Origin: Membranipora membranacea
Lineage: Eukaryota; Bryozoa; Gymnolaemata; Cheilostomatida; Membraniporidae
Assembly: GCA_914767715.1 (NCBI GenBank)
Contig: OU612065.1
Span: forward strand, 5,704,001 to 5,768,000
DNA length: 64,000 bases
Direction: 5' to 3'
The notes below the pieces were generated by a model. That model saw nothing but the letters and a program-made list of their open reading frames with translations. It was not told the DNA's origin and ran no database searches. Position numbers and translations under genes: made by a program. Every line of letters begins with the position of its first letter. Position 1 is the stretch's first letter. Positions 36,000-49,218 of this stretch are shown here, piece after piece.

Positions 36000-38900
36000 A
36001 TGTCGGGAGATGCTGACCCAGCTTGGAAGGCTGTGACCAAAGGCAAGCCATGCTTTATTATCTGGAGAATTGAGGTAAGATCTGAGATTGTATAGATGTG
36101 TGACCGCTAAGTCTGATTGTAAGAAGGTATGTTTGTTTCAAGTGTCTTTCGGGACTTAGATAATTATCATATCAAAAAACTACAGTGGATCATCAGAAGA
36201 CATCAGAAAAGCAGAAGCAATATTTTGCAGGTTTATATATCGTTATTTAATAATGTGCTTGTCAATCTTGATGCAAGCAGCACCATGTCTTCCCGACACA
36301 TAGCATGGAATAGATCAATTCTCAAACATGGGCTAGTCGTCCACCGTGTCGAGGTCAGTGTTGGATATCTGTGTGCTTATTTTATATTGGATACAGTATC
36401 ATATCCAATGAATTAGTATACAGTTTAATCATGTGAATGTTAGTGGGTAGCATTTGTTTCACCAAGCCTAAGTAAATGCTAAATTAATTTTTGTAGAAAT
36501 TGAAAGTTGTTCCAGTGCCAAAGGATCAGTATGGTTCATTCTACACTGGAGACTCGTATATCGTGCTCGCCGTAAGTTAGCCATATTCATTGGTAGATTG
36601 TTTTGCAACCAAATATGCAACTCTTTTTCTTCTTTCTCCATCTATATGATAATATTCATCCCATGGAATTGTCAAACAACGGACTGGTTTCCTCTACATA
36701 GATGTTGTACCACCATCTGGAAACCCTTTTAAGGGCGCATACCTGAAGCCCAAGTTATATTGTTTGAGTGGAATAAATTGAAGTGAGTGAATTGAGTTGT
36801 TGCGTATGATATATGTTCCATATTTATTTAATACCTTAAAACAACAGGATCGTTGTGAAGCAGTCCCTGAGTGGATGGGAAATCAGGTACAGCATTTATA
36901 ACTTGTCTTGGGGTGAGACATGTGAGACACTTAGGGAAAGTTTGACGCTTACAAACTTTCCCGATGCTATCCCAGACGGGCCCAGACAGTCTGGGATTGT
37001 GTCATTTTCTGGTTCACATTGACTGGGATGGCTATCTGGGATGGCTATCTAGGACGAATGTTATAATGTGACTGGGATAAGCATCTGGGATGGCATCCTA
37101 GTGTCATCTGGGACAATGTGAACCGAGCATAAGCTCCTTCCCTTGCTCCTCACTGCTGCTGTTAATTACTGCATGCAAATATGTGATGACAGTTAACCAG
37201 ACGCACCCAGACATGTCCTGACATGTCCCAACAGTGCATGTCATCCATCCGCTGTGTCACTTTACTTCTTCAGGTACAAAGTCAGAGGGAGCGAGTCAGT
37301 GGGAAGGTTAAGGTTTTTTTGTGTTTATCTACTCCACCTATCATCACCTAAACAGTACACCCCAACTGAACACCTCATATGTTTTACTATGTTTGACTAT
37401 CATGACTGTCATATGCATTTTGATTTTGATTGTCCTCTCATCTCTCTTGCTCTCACAGCCATCTATTAAGCATAAACAGAAGGGTCATGGTATTATTTGC
37501 TGTCGACAGTAAGGTCCCACAGCGACAGTATGGTCCCACAGCGACAGTAAGGTCCCACAGCTTCAAGGTTCTGTCAGTTGCCAACATGAGTTGTCTTTGG
37601 ACCTGTCAGGCCGTTGACTAGAGTGAAAGCAGCAAAATTGACACACTTTTCAACCTTGTCACCATCATATGATATTAGTTTGTCTACACAACTGAATCAG
37701 CAAATTTCAGAGTCGACTAATCTCCTATACTTGGGATTAAAAGTGAAAATGATAAGATGGGAGTTTGTGTTGTTTTAGGGCATGTCTTGTGTTTGCATGT
37801 GCATTATGAGTCCGGTTATCTTTTTAGACAAGCTACACACTTGAATATTGACACTCTATAAGTTGTGTTAATATTGTATTTTTTTATACCATGCTGTGTC
37901 TTGGCCACTAGTTTTGAGGAAACTACAAACATTTATATTATGAGTTTATTTGTGTGCTCAGCATAATTCTCAGTGCAGCTCATATATATATGTTTGATTG
38001 TATCGGTCATTACAGTAATTACTCATGAGTGTGATTTATTGTTTCTCAGTCCAGATTTGGATTTGAAGACAAGAATATTTCATCTTTGGTTTGAACCTGA
38101 TCACCATTCTATTCTATCTACCATTGTCCTTCATTTGATGGTTAATTGTAGCAACATGACTGTGTACAATACAAACTTAGTATATCTCTATCAATTTCAT
38201 CAGCTATCCCAAAGTGATTTAGATAAGCTGTCGACTAAGTAACTCCTGATAAGAGTTATTAGGCAATCTGCACCACCTCGTTAGGGGGGATGATTCTGCA
38301 GATTTACTCATGTCTGGTTACTCCCACCTCCTAACAATCTACATATATACCACCATTCTACATGCAGCTTCTCTGTCATATCACTGCATGTATCTGTTTT
38401 ACTTGATGGGTTCATCAAGGAGTCAGGCATATCTAACTACTTAGCTTCATATGTCTTTTCTATGTGTAGGGAGGGAGAATTCTCCCTGGTGTAGGTCCTA
38501 CTATTTTATGTTATTATATGTGCTCAGTTCCTAAAAGTCTCAGTTTTGGGCAGAGTTAGTTGTGAGGAGACTAAAGAAGCTAGTTTAATCCTGGGATTTT
38601 GTCCTTTGTATTAACACAGGTTACTTGAAGGGTCGCTTGTTTATGTATAAGTGTAGTATTGATTTTACAGTCACAGTGATGAGTCGAATTCCTAGCCTGA
38701 TCATAAGTAAATGGGTGATCGTATTGATGAAATGGACACCTGAGCTATTACTGCTAAATGAAATGATGCTATCCCTAGGCTGAAACGGCAGTCACACAGA
38801 TTTTAAATCATTGTAATGTTGCGAGTAAAATTGCCGTTTCTTTGGTCTCTGTTTCCAAGGCATAAGATTGTCTCAACTTGAGTATTTCATATCATCACCG

Positions 38901-41900
38901 TTTATGAAGGTGTATGCATTCTTCTGTTTGTGTATTCCCACAGGTGCAAGAAGTTAGAGGAACGCTTGATATGCACATACATTTCTGGCTAGGCAAAGAA
39001 AGCTCGCAGGTTGGTAATGTTATTTATGACAGAAGCACTTCGTTTTCCTGGAATCGCTTTGTAGTCCCAAATGGGATTATCCATTATCCATACCGTTTTC
39101 TGTTTATAAGACTTAATAACTGAGATTGCCGCTTAAAGTTGAGATCAACGGCCATCTATCTGACTTTTCTGTGGCTTAAAGGATATTTTAGTGTGTGTTT
39201 AGCCACTGCAAAACCTCATATTATTAAATCTCTACACAAACTATAGTAGTACTAAATCTTGACATCATAGTAAAACTTGTGTACCTATTTGGTTTGGTTT
39301 AATCACTGCTGACTCATAGTTGAAGAGATTATCTAGTCGATGTAATGTGCAAGTTTTCTCCTTTTTAGGATGAGGAGGGTGTTGCAGCATTTAAGACTGT
39401 GGAACTTGATGATTATTTGGGTGGAGCACCTGTACAACACAGAGAGACTCAAGGTTCTGAGACTACTAGGTTCATGAACTATTTCAAGTCTAAGGGTGGA
39501 CTCAAGTAAGGAAGTTTTATTTCTCGGTTGCAGAATATTTGATCTCATGTGCATGTCTTGTGTCTTGTGTATACCGATTATCTTTTATTGGTCTATTTCT
39601 CTGGGATTGCTGTATGTTGTATTATTTACTTGTCCGATTATTATTTTAACACTTACTATTTTAGGTACATGAAGGGCGGTGTAACCTCAGGATTTAATCA
39701 CGTCGAGCAGAAGGTCACACAGAGACTGTTACACATCAAGGGCAGACATCACGTGAGATGTGAGGAGGTCGAGAAAACTTGGAGCTCATTTAATGACGGT
39801 GATGTGTTTATTCTTGATCTTGGAAAAGTTCAGTTTGTCTGGATGGGAAAAGAAGCAAGTAGAACTGAACGAATTAAGGTAAGTGGCAGATATAGCTAGC
39901 CAGGGGCAATTTAAGCAATCTGCTTGACTTGATAAAACTATTAAGGTCTTTTGATCCCTTCATGATCATCCAACAAATATTTTCACTATTGAAAAGTCAG
40001 GTGTATTTCTCACATTAAGAGGTCAGATGAGTATATGGTGGTACCATGGTGGTGGATTTGTTTATTATCTTCATGCTTGTGTGATGACTAGCGGTGGGCT
40101 TGTGATGCTGCTATGTGATATTTAGATGTTATTATCATGTTTGATGTCTGTTGCTGATTCTATCGTAGGGTATGGAGATAGCGAGAAGTCTGAGAGATGA
40201 GAGAGGGGGCGGTGATATAATCACTATAGACAGCGGTGATGAGGATACAATGCACCAATCTGAAAAGAAGGTATAGTGTGATGATAAAGTAGTGTTCATT
40301 GACCAATTATTCACATTCACAGCTTAATGGACTATGGTGGGAAAAAATGTTGATTTTAGAATTCCAGTTTCATTTTAATCCAGCTCATATGTATACTATG
40401 TATATGTATATCAATCAGTATTAATACTACTGAGTATAGATTGTTTTCCCTTTTTTTATGAGACCTTAGTGTGTTTCTCGTAGTTGTTCCTTATGATGAT
40501 GTAGTGTTGTGTTATTCTATCAGTTTTGGAATGAGCACTTGAGGATAAGTGAGAGGCAGGTAAAGGCGGCCACCGAAGGAGGATCAGACGAGAAGGTCGA
40601 GAGGACTAAGTCTGCTGAAATCAAACTTTTCCTTGTCTCTGACGAGGGCGGCACACTCAAAATAGAGGAAGTCAAGACCGGCCCTCTCAAGAAATCGGAT
40701 CTCAATAGCAAGGTGTGTTTTCTTATTGTACCTAATGTTCCTTATAATGGTGCTGTAATGAAATGATTCAAGAATCAAAATCAAAATAGAACCATCATTA
40801 TTTGTTTGCCTGTGCTCTCAGTGTCACAACAGTTGAATTACAGGAATTATGGTACATTTCGTAGTATTATTGATGGTTAGTTGTTTGGTTTGTAACATCA
40901 AAATCTCTAAAATATTGCTTCATAATAGGTATGTAAAGTGTAGCGACCTTGAGAGGGTGATAATTGTCTCATAATCCTCTCATTTTTATATGTGTGGGAA
41001 AATTGTGCAGTTTGCGGTAAGTTATTCTCATCACAGATCCTCGCATGGATTGTTTTACCACCCTATGAATGCTAACGTCTCTATTCTCTACCATGTTACA
41101 TTTATTTCAGGATACACAGCTGTTAGGTATCTACACAATAGATAGTAAATGTTTTTATATAACTGAAGCTGTTTGGTATCCGGTCAATCATGTATCTATG
41201 ACCAATATGAGTTCACCGATACTAACAAGTATGATCTGCAGTAGAGCCTTCAAATTTGGTGAATGTTTTACTGAAAGTAGCTCAAAGTATGCTTAATAAT
41301 TCAATTTAGAGAATTCATTCAACTTTATACTTCTTGTTCCAGGATTCTTATATAATAGACAATGGAGAGGCTGGAGTGTGGGTGTGGAACGGTAAACAAG
41401 CCAGCAAACAAGAGAGAAGTGAAGCTATGAGAAACGCTGTGGTGAGACATACAAACAATCATTACGTCATGTTATCATTACAATAATTATGAGTAGTAGT
41501 CATGTATCAACTCGGTAGCTGTAGAAATTTTAGGCTAGTTTAGCCTGTGAAGCCAAGGTGCGCCAAACACTCAATTGAATGTTAAGGACCATTGAAATTT
41601 AGAGACTCTATTTTTAGAGAGTAAGGATATCTTAGGTTTGTTAAATTGTACAAGGACTTTTATCTTCCTTGTATTGACTCTTATATAACCATAAAACATA
41701 ATTGTGCTACACTTTAATCTGCATACACACTGACGTCATAAACGCATCTGTCACAAATGCAACTCTTGATGATTTTAAATGGTATGTCGTTTTGATAATC
41801 TCTCAGTTATTATGCCATTTTGTGGGTTTGCTTCTGTCTAGTCTGTCTCAACAATGTTTGGAGGAAGAAGGGTCCAAAGCAATTCTGACATGTTTTCTGA

Positions 41901-44900
41901 GTTTTACCTCATTATGATTGATGTCTTTATAGGGATTCTGTAAAAAGAAGGGATATTCCAACAAGACAAGTGTTACTAAAGTGGCAGATGGTGGAGAACC
42001 CACAGAATTTAAAAATCTGTTCAAGTCATGGCCAGTACCGCTAGCATCTGGGAAGGCATATGTTGCAGGTGGACGCATAGGTAAGATAGACACAACATCA
42101 AAACTACTCTCATAAAATCTATTGATCTCAGGTCAACACAACTCAAAAGTTCAATGTTTCAATTAAACGACGTTAATTCCCTCTATTCCCTGATATGGGG
42201 AGTGGGATCTTATTTAGAGTATATTGTTAGTTAACATTCTTCTAATGTAAGTCATACCTTTGATTCGATTGATTAAAGGGAGTGATGCTAACACAAAGAG
42301 TGAGGGACCATCATTAATGTCTTGTTTGATGGTGTGTAGTAAACTGGGTAGGAGATAAATAATATAATTTAATCTTATCTCACCAGTCACAACCCATGAA
42401 TAGGAATTGTGATTGTGATCAGTAGATAGGCCTACAGGCTAGTGTTCTGGTTTATCAACAATATAACTGGCAACAACAGAACAAGACTACAAGCTACTAC
42501 ATGCAAGAGCTGCTGTGTTAGGGCAAGGTTAGGGTGTTGTATTCTATTGAATCCGTTAATGCAGGGAGAATGGTTAATGTAAGGCAATGTAAATAATGCA
42601 TTGTAATAACAATAGTGAATTGAGAGAGGTATTTGATAATGGTTTTATTGAATAATGCATTGTGAATGAATATTCATTCAGTAATGCTTCAGTTATTCAT
42701 CGATGTTTCTGACTAAACAAATGGGAACTTCCTTCACCTTACTTTACAAACATGCAAGCTTGGCCTCATCGCTAATTCTAGTAGTTATAAGAATGATCCC
42801 TGGTTTTAGAGTGTGTAGATCTCATTTATTCACGAAACATTGTTTTTGCAGCTAAGACAGAAACCGTCACCTTTGATATGCAAAGAACACTTGCAAAACT
42901 ACATTGTAATGAAGCAGCTTTGCCCAATATACAAATGTTTCAAAAAATTTGATTTTCCCTGCTCCATGCATGGAATCCATCTGCCCTTCCCAGCCGTTAA
43001 TGTTGAGTATCAGATTTCTATGAGCTCCCTGCATGAACAGAAGATGTAACTGCTACAATGTTATATTTCTGTGTCCTGTGCTGTCCTGTTGATCAGCCCA
43101 GTTATGTAATGCTGATCAATATCATGACTATTGCCCGCTGCGTTGTTTTATTAGCATATTATGGGTTGTATATCCCATCACAGAGTATCATTGTGCTCTA
43201 TGCCATATAACTTACAAAAATCTCACCCACAATCAAATAACTCTCTATAATTCAGCTGTTCACATGAGCCCAAAATGATGGTACCTTCACAGTATTTATT
43301 TTATCACCAGACAGTGCATCTTTACTCACTGTCTGATTATCTGTGTTACAGCTAAAACTGTACAGACTAAGTTTGACGCATCAACCCTTCACAATAATCA
43401 GGCCCTAGCCGCTGAGACCCAGATGGTCGATGATGGCTCAGGTACCACACAGGTATGACAGGCGTTTTATTCTTCATAACTGCCACCTGCTGGTGTGTTG
43501 TCAATGCATACGAGATAGCTGTGGAGTTGGCAATCTGTTACCCATTAAGGCAATGATCTCACATTAGCAATTGAAATAGTAATTAATTTGTATCCAGTTT
43601 CATTAATTTTATGATTTGGTTTATTGGTGGTCAAGGTAACTGAAATATTGTTGTGGCTTGTAAATTATTCCACCTGCCATCTCTCTTTATGATACCATAC
43701 ATGTAATATCATAATAATAAACAAATACAGGCCTGAATATACCCGAGTACTAAACGTGAATTCTCTCTACTTTTTGTAGGTATGGAGGATTGTAGACTTT
43801 AACATGGTACCAGTAGAAAGGAACCAGATAGGACAGTTCTTTGGAGGTGACTGCTATGTTGTGCTGTATACTTATCAGATCAGGAATAAAGAAAGCTATA
43901 TCATTTATTACTGGCAGGTATGTAATGTGCAATGTGTGCAGGACCAAGACTCTCTTTCTCACCACAATTAATAACATGAAATCACCGATCAGGTTCCAAT
44001 GTGTATAACAGCCACACAGTCACGAAAAAATGATTATGGCTGTATAAATTACTGGTAATAAAGAAATTGTACAAGCTGTTATCCTGATGTAAATAAGGAT
44101 TAACAGAGTAAGGGTAACAACCCAGCCACTCTTCCAAAGATTATAAATACTCTTCTGAGAACACACTGACACATCTAAATTACTGGTATTTTAGGATTAT
44201 CACACTTTAGTACGGCTTTGCCATGTTTGTTTTCATGGGCTCACTCATCAGATGTGGGCGTTATGATATATTTATAGGGAGCCAAGTCAACAACTGATGA
44301 GAAGGGGGCTAGTGCCCTGCATGCCGTACAGTTAGATGATAAGTATGGAGGAGCACCTGTACAGGTTAGGGTCGTTCAGGGCAAGGAACCACCTCACTTT
44401 ATGGCCATATTTGGTGGTAAGATGATTATATACTCTGGTGGGAAGGCAGGCTGGAACCAATCACAGCACAGCAACGACGAGGGACCTGGAGAAAAATATA
44501 TGCTGCAAGTCAGAGGAACCAGTGCTCTCAATACCAAAGCCGTCCAGGTAAACAACCTCTAATGATAGTAATCTTATTTCTGGTCAGTGCTCAATGCTAG
44601 AATATGGACATTTCTGATAAACCATCTCAGGTGCTCCCTGTAATCCCACCTCCTATCAATGTATAGTTATGATTTAAAAAATATGAAGAACGCGTTACAC
44701 GTTGTTCTTCTGTTCTGCAAAGTTTCATTTAAATTCAGATTTCAAGCAGCCTGATTATCCTCAACCTCTGTGGGTAAGGATGCTGGTACTCGTTAATTTG
44801 GCCCATTGCTGAGCCACCAATAAGGAAATAAATAAGCAGGGAGCAGGAATTCTCCCTGAAATAGGTGAGCTCGTTAATTGATGGCAGCCATAGGGCATAA

Positions 44901-47900
44901 TAAAATTTCAGCCATTTCCTCCTGCCTGTCATTCAAGCAATTTTCCATTCATTGTTTTTTCATGCTGTGTTGTTTACAGGTGCCATGTAGAGCCGCTTCA
45001 CTAAACTCCAATGATGTTTTTGTCCTGTTCACGAAAAGCAGTGTATACATCTGGGCGGGTAAAGGCTCGACCGGAGATGAAAGGGAGATGGCAAAGATTG
45101 TGGCTAAACATTCACCAAGGTATGTTTGTTGTCAACACACCTTGATACTGGAGATCAGAATCTGACCACGGGACCGTTCGTGGCCCCAGTAGTTATGAGT
45201 ATATCGGAAGTAAAGATATCTGTGGTTTACCTGTTAATATCACTCTGTCAGTTTGTCAATAATCAATCATCTGTGTTAGATTTATGAGGAGGAAATGTTG
45301 GACACACCCGGCCACTGACTGATTGGTCATAAGTGTTTGTTGGGAGAAGGAGGGGGGGGGGGGGGCAATGGGAAATCTTGGAACATGATGAATGCAATTG
45401 TTCTGCAGTTGTTGAATCTTACAATATGTGACACACTTTATATATTTTAGCTGTAACTTACTGCATCTTATTTTTTTAATACTGACATCTTAAACAAGTA
45501 CAACTTGTCATATTCACACTGCTTGTCTATTAGAATGCTATAATGCTAATTAATTTATGTTGCATTATGATTTTAAATGCATATCGTAGCCATGATGATG
45601 AGGTTTTGAGGTGAGAATACACGCTTGCTCGCTTTCCAGACGGCTGGTAGTGGATTGACCAAACAGATTATTCCGCCACACTACTCCATATTACCATCCT
45701 AAATCAACTCCTTACCACCCCCAACCTGGCAATCATTATATTTCTACATGTCCAATGTCTAGTTTCATGTTTCATGTACTGGTGTGCACTGGGATAAAGA
45801 TGCTTTGACTGTTCCTTTGTGTATTGGGATACAAAGTGTCACTTCACTTTGAACATGTCGCAGGGAGAAAATTTCTTCTCCCGCTTGATGTGTTTTTGAA
45901 ATGGGAAGAATGGTCAATGTCTCTAAAGGGCTTTAATGAGCATCAAAGCGCCTGTGCTGCTTTCATCAATGTGTTGGTAGGTACCAGGACATTCCTGATG
46001 GTGATACTGCATCTAACCATATAACAACATTCTACTCCTATGTGAATAGCTTACAGGAATGTGTTGTGTTAAGATGAGGGTTCTTGGTTCTTGTTTTTCT
46101 GTTACCTATCACCACTTAGTATCCTAAAAGATATAATTTGTTTACCTGTTTGTTTTAGAGACCCTCAGATGATATTTGAGGGACAGGAGAAGGCTGATTT
46201 CTGGACGGCTCTCGGTGGTAAGGAGGAGTATGCTAGTGATAAGAGACTACAGGAGGAGGAGAGCGATCACCCCGTCAGACTATTCCAGTGTTCTAACGCT
46301 TCTGGTAGATTTGTAGTGGAAGAGATTCCAGATTTCAGTCAGGTGAGGGCGAGATTAGAACCAGGGCGTGTCATGTTATATGATAGAGCGACGCCATTGG
46401 GTGGCACTATGTTTCAATGTCAGAGAAGGATATAAATGTATCTGTTTTCCTAGGAACACGCTGGACGAGCAGCTTCTTGGAAGGAAAATAGTTAATATCT
46501 AACAACCAATCAAAACCAATCCAGTAAATAAACATGCCATTACTGATGAGCCATCATGTCATAAACGTGGTACTATCTTTGGTGAAAGATCCAACAAAAC
46601 AGATGGAAAAACCAAAATTGCCCTGAATTCAAGTGGTGTCAATAAACTGTATACTGGCCAAGTTATTCTATCATATCCCTTAATGCCCCTGATCAGACAC
46701 AATGGAAGGCAGTTGACTCGGTGCAATAAAGATATTATGTATTAGTGTCCTGAATTATAGTCCTGATGTTTACGTTGTGACTACGTAAGGCTATAACGTT
46801 GTGGTTTATTTACACCCAAGACTAGAAGGATTTGCATAACATATTAGACTGTTACTTTCATAATGTTTGCCGCATCCTGCTGAGGGATGATTATGATTCG
46901 ATTACTCAGGTCTTTTATTGCTGTCGCTGGGATATTGTAGGCTGACTTGTGTCCTGATGATGTCATGTTGTTGGATGCGTGGGACACCATATTCATCTGG
47001 ATCGGATCAGGTGCAAACAAAACAGAGAGAGACAATGCTGAGAAAGTGGCAATAGTAAGCTCCTCGTCATCTTTTCAGTTTTTTTTTCTTGGCTGGGATC
47101 AGCCTTACACGTATCCACATGTCTGTTTTAGTTTAAACTTGTGAATTCCAGCTATACTGTACATTGAACTTCAGGGAATGATTTTTGGGGATGAAAAAAT
47201 AAGATGGATGGATAAATACTGAATATCACTCTCTGGATTGTATAATGGAATGTAAAGAGGTTTAAGCTGCTAGATTAAAATTGATAAAACTTTCCTTTAT
47301 TTAGGAGTACATAAAGACTGACCCATCCGGTCGAGATGAGGATACAGCTATTATTCGACTCAAACAGGGATTTGAGCCTCCTAACTTTACAGGATTCTTC
47401 GGTGTCTGGGATAGAGAGATCTACCAGGTAAAACACATACACAACGCATCACAGTACATTATTTTCTGTATGCATCATAATGACAGCTTAGCACCAACTT
47501 TAGACATCCACCTATTATTTTGCTATAGTACGACTACTAAGTTGTAGTCGGGTTGAAGTTTGCAATACACCTCTTGATTTACGCGTGTGGTCCACAATTA
47601 TTTATTACCATACATACTACCCCTGTATGTTGGAAAGACACAGCCTCAATCTGATACTTATAATAAGGTTACATGTATTATTGGACTAAGCTGTTCCCTT
47701 ACTTTTGCATAATATATGTTGTAATATGTTGCATATGCTGTGTCGTAATTATTGTAAGTGAATCTGTTGTATATATCGATTCCAGGCAAAAACAGAATTG
47801 GTAGGTGCTCCCAGACGCTAATCTATCAGTCATTCTCACAGGGCATTGTTCTGGTTTCAAATGAACTACTGTTATTTTTTGGTTGCTTGTTACGCTTACA

Positions 47901-49218
47901 TGGTGCGGCAAGGGAACAGGGTTTTAAAGGCTTCTGAAGCTTAACTTGGCCTGTATTTATGTGTTCACCAATTACGCTCTTTGTCTAACGCGGAAATTTA
48001 CACACACCTTTATCTACAGTTGTTAATGATGTGAAATTAGATATATTAGAGCAGCGGCAGAACATGTGAAGCGCTACGAAGGTGGTGACGAGTGACTTTG
48101 CTAAGTGTAAACACTAATTAGTAAAGTTGGATGTACCCATTAAGCAATGACTACGCTGTAATTTCATCATGTATATTTGATAAATTATCCCCAACCATCT
48201 CCTCCAAATACTGTCCCATCATAAATGATGATTGAATATTTCCTCACAAATGAGTAAGTGTGTATACAATGAACATTCAGCTCACTGTTCATCGGTGTAT
48301 ATCAGCATTTAAATAATGATGATAATGCAAAATTTTTCAGTACGATCAGATCTACATGCAGGTATTTCCAGTGAAAATACACTAAGCGTAACACAACTCT
48401 GCTGTCCTGTGACGGCAGGTCCTCTGTGTTTGGCTGTCATGTTTCAAGCATGACGCTCTCCAAATCCAAAATTATCCTCTCTTGTTTTCCCTTATGTCAG
48501 TTTAGAGTTAGGAGTTGTGCCTCTCTATTCTTCAAACGCGTTTTTATGGTCACAGCGAGGGACTGAAACCACTTTTTCAGTACTCTATAGGCATAAGGTG
48601 TATGTTACCACATGTCTCTAACTTTAGTATTTTATCTATATATGTTATCTTATCTCGGAACTTTGGTTGAGGCAGACAGCTTGATAAATTGAAGCTTCTA
48701 TTTTTTGGCTGTGGGAATCTGATGGTTGGCACCTTGGTCTGAAAAGTGTGTGTGTGGCTATGGTTACGCATAATATGTTTTAATGTTTTTAGAAGGGCAA
48801 GACATTCGAAGAACTGAAGAAGGAGTTAGGAGAGGCCAATATGGGTATGGCTCAAGTAGATATAAATGGTAACGCAGGAGAGAAGAGCTTCTCACAAATA
48901 GCTAAATATCCTTATGAGGAGCTGATTAAAGCGATAGAGGAGCTTCCAGAGGGAGTAGATCCCACACAGAGGGAGGTATGACGCTCTTACTCGTCTTGAG
49001 TATCAAAAAACTACTGTGTCAGATATTACGTATGAGATTTCTGTTTCATCAGTCAGTGTTTGTGAGGCCAGGTATACAGTTAACGGTGGTCTCTCTTATT
49101 ACAGGTGTACCTGTCTGCGGAGGATTTCCAGGCACACTTCTCTTGTACATACGAGGAGTTTATGGGCAAACCTCAGTGGAAACAGCAACAGCTCAAAAAA
49201 TCCAAACAGCTCTTCTGA
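36000..49218 (+). CDS. VIL1: Villin: six gelsolin repeats plus headpiece, complete (823 aa)
   Basis: Eighteen coding exons in phase: 36000-36074, 36497-36571, 38944-39009, 39369-39505, 39665-39878, 40169-40270, 40524-40712, 41343-41441, 41933-42080, 43352-43452, 43780-43917, 44278-44547, 44980-45119, 46159-46342, 46941-47054, 47305-47427, 48793-48975, 49105-49218. Villins cap, sever, nucleate and bundle actin under Ca2+ control. Gelsolin repeats S1-S3 fill about residues 15-350 and S4-S6 about 395-730. Recognisable marks are FIIWRIE (19-25), HIHFWLGK in S1, [13 protein letters not shown] opening S4 and LNSNDVFVL in S5. The C-terminal headpiece (about 760-823) has ELPEGVDPT and ends KKSKQLF, matching the villin KKEKGLF actin-bundling end. 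Length matches human villin (827). The headpiece excludes gelsolin proper; villin and advillin cannot be separated here. The gene follows SCP on the same strand. Extra exon-like segments at 36285-36353, 36848-36886 and 42852-42952 suggest isoforms. Confidence 0.97.
36285..36353 (+). CDS. VIL1: Alternative first coding exon of villin (23 codons)
   Basis: This ATG-initiated segment ([20 protein letters not shown] and on to RVE) ends at a GTCAGT donor in phase 0, exactly as the canonical first exon does ([20 protein letters not shown] and on to RIE). Both share an AW pair, a similar spacing and the (W/H)R(I/V)E end of the first gelsolin strand. It lies between the canonical first exon and exon 2, so a second promoter could use it instead. 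Homology to the known exon is weak but placed exactly right. It may be an old duplicate that is still used, or a decaying one. Confidence 0.5.
36848..36886 (+). CDS. VIL1: Possible 39-bp cassette microexon of villin
   Basis: Between exons 2 and 3 a CAG-bounded segment encodes [13 protein letters not shown] in phase 0 and is followed by GTACAG. Length divisible by three allows inclusion. The direct join of exons 2 and 3 already matches the vertebrate spacing, so this would be an insertion in the S1 repeat. Support is only splice motifs and frame. Confidence 0.25.
37504..37560. repeat. 19-bp tandem repeat, three copies
   Basis: CGACAGTAAGGTCCCACAG is repeated three times head to tail; the middle copy has one substitution. 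It lies in the second villin intron. Confidence 0.95.
38472..38487. repeat. Perfect 16-bp palindrome
   Basis: AGGGAGAATTCTCCCT, the same core as the palindrome at 23406-23423, lies in the second villin intron. Confidence 0.9.
42852..42952 (+). pseudogene. VIL1: Duplicate of villin exon 10 with in-frame stop (decayed or alternative terminal exon)
   Basis: After a strong acceptor (TTTTTGCAG) the frame opens as AKTETVTFD and runs 33 codons to TGA. The true exon at 43352-43452 opens AKTVQTKFD after the same phase-1 junction. Similarity is confined to the first part. No donor follows, so if used it would end the protein after the third gelsolin repeat. Either it is a relic of an exon duplication, or it is an alternative 3' exon producing a half-length villin. 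Confidence 0.35.
45352..45365. repeat. Poly-G run (14 bases)
   Basis: A homopolymer of 14 G bases in a villin intron; its length may be uncertain in the assembly. Confidence 0.9.

Noticed and set aside
37504-37560. Three regular 19-bp repeats
   Set aside because: Head-to-tail without spacers in a eukaryotic intron: a minisatellite, not a CRISPR array.
41111-41184. CAG-bounded open segment [16 protein letters not shown] in a villin intron
   Set aside because: Its opening aspartate and phase resemble the next exon, but the rest does not align with the gelsolin repeat, and no convincing donor follows.
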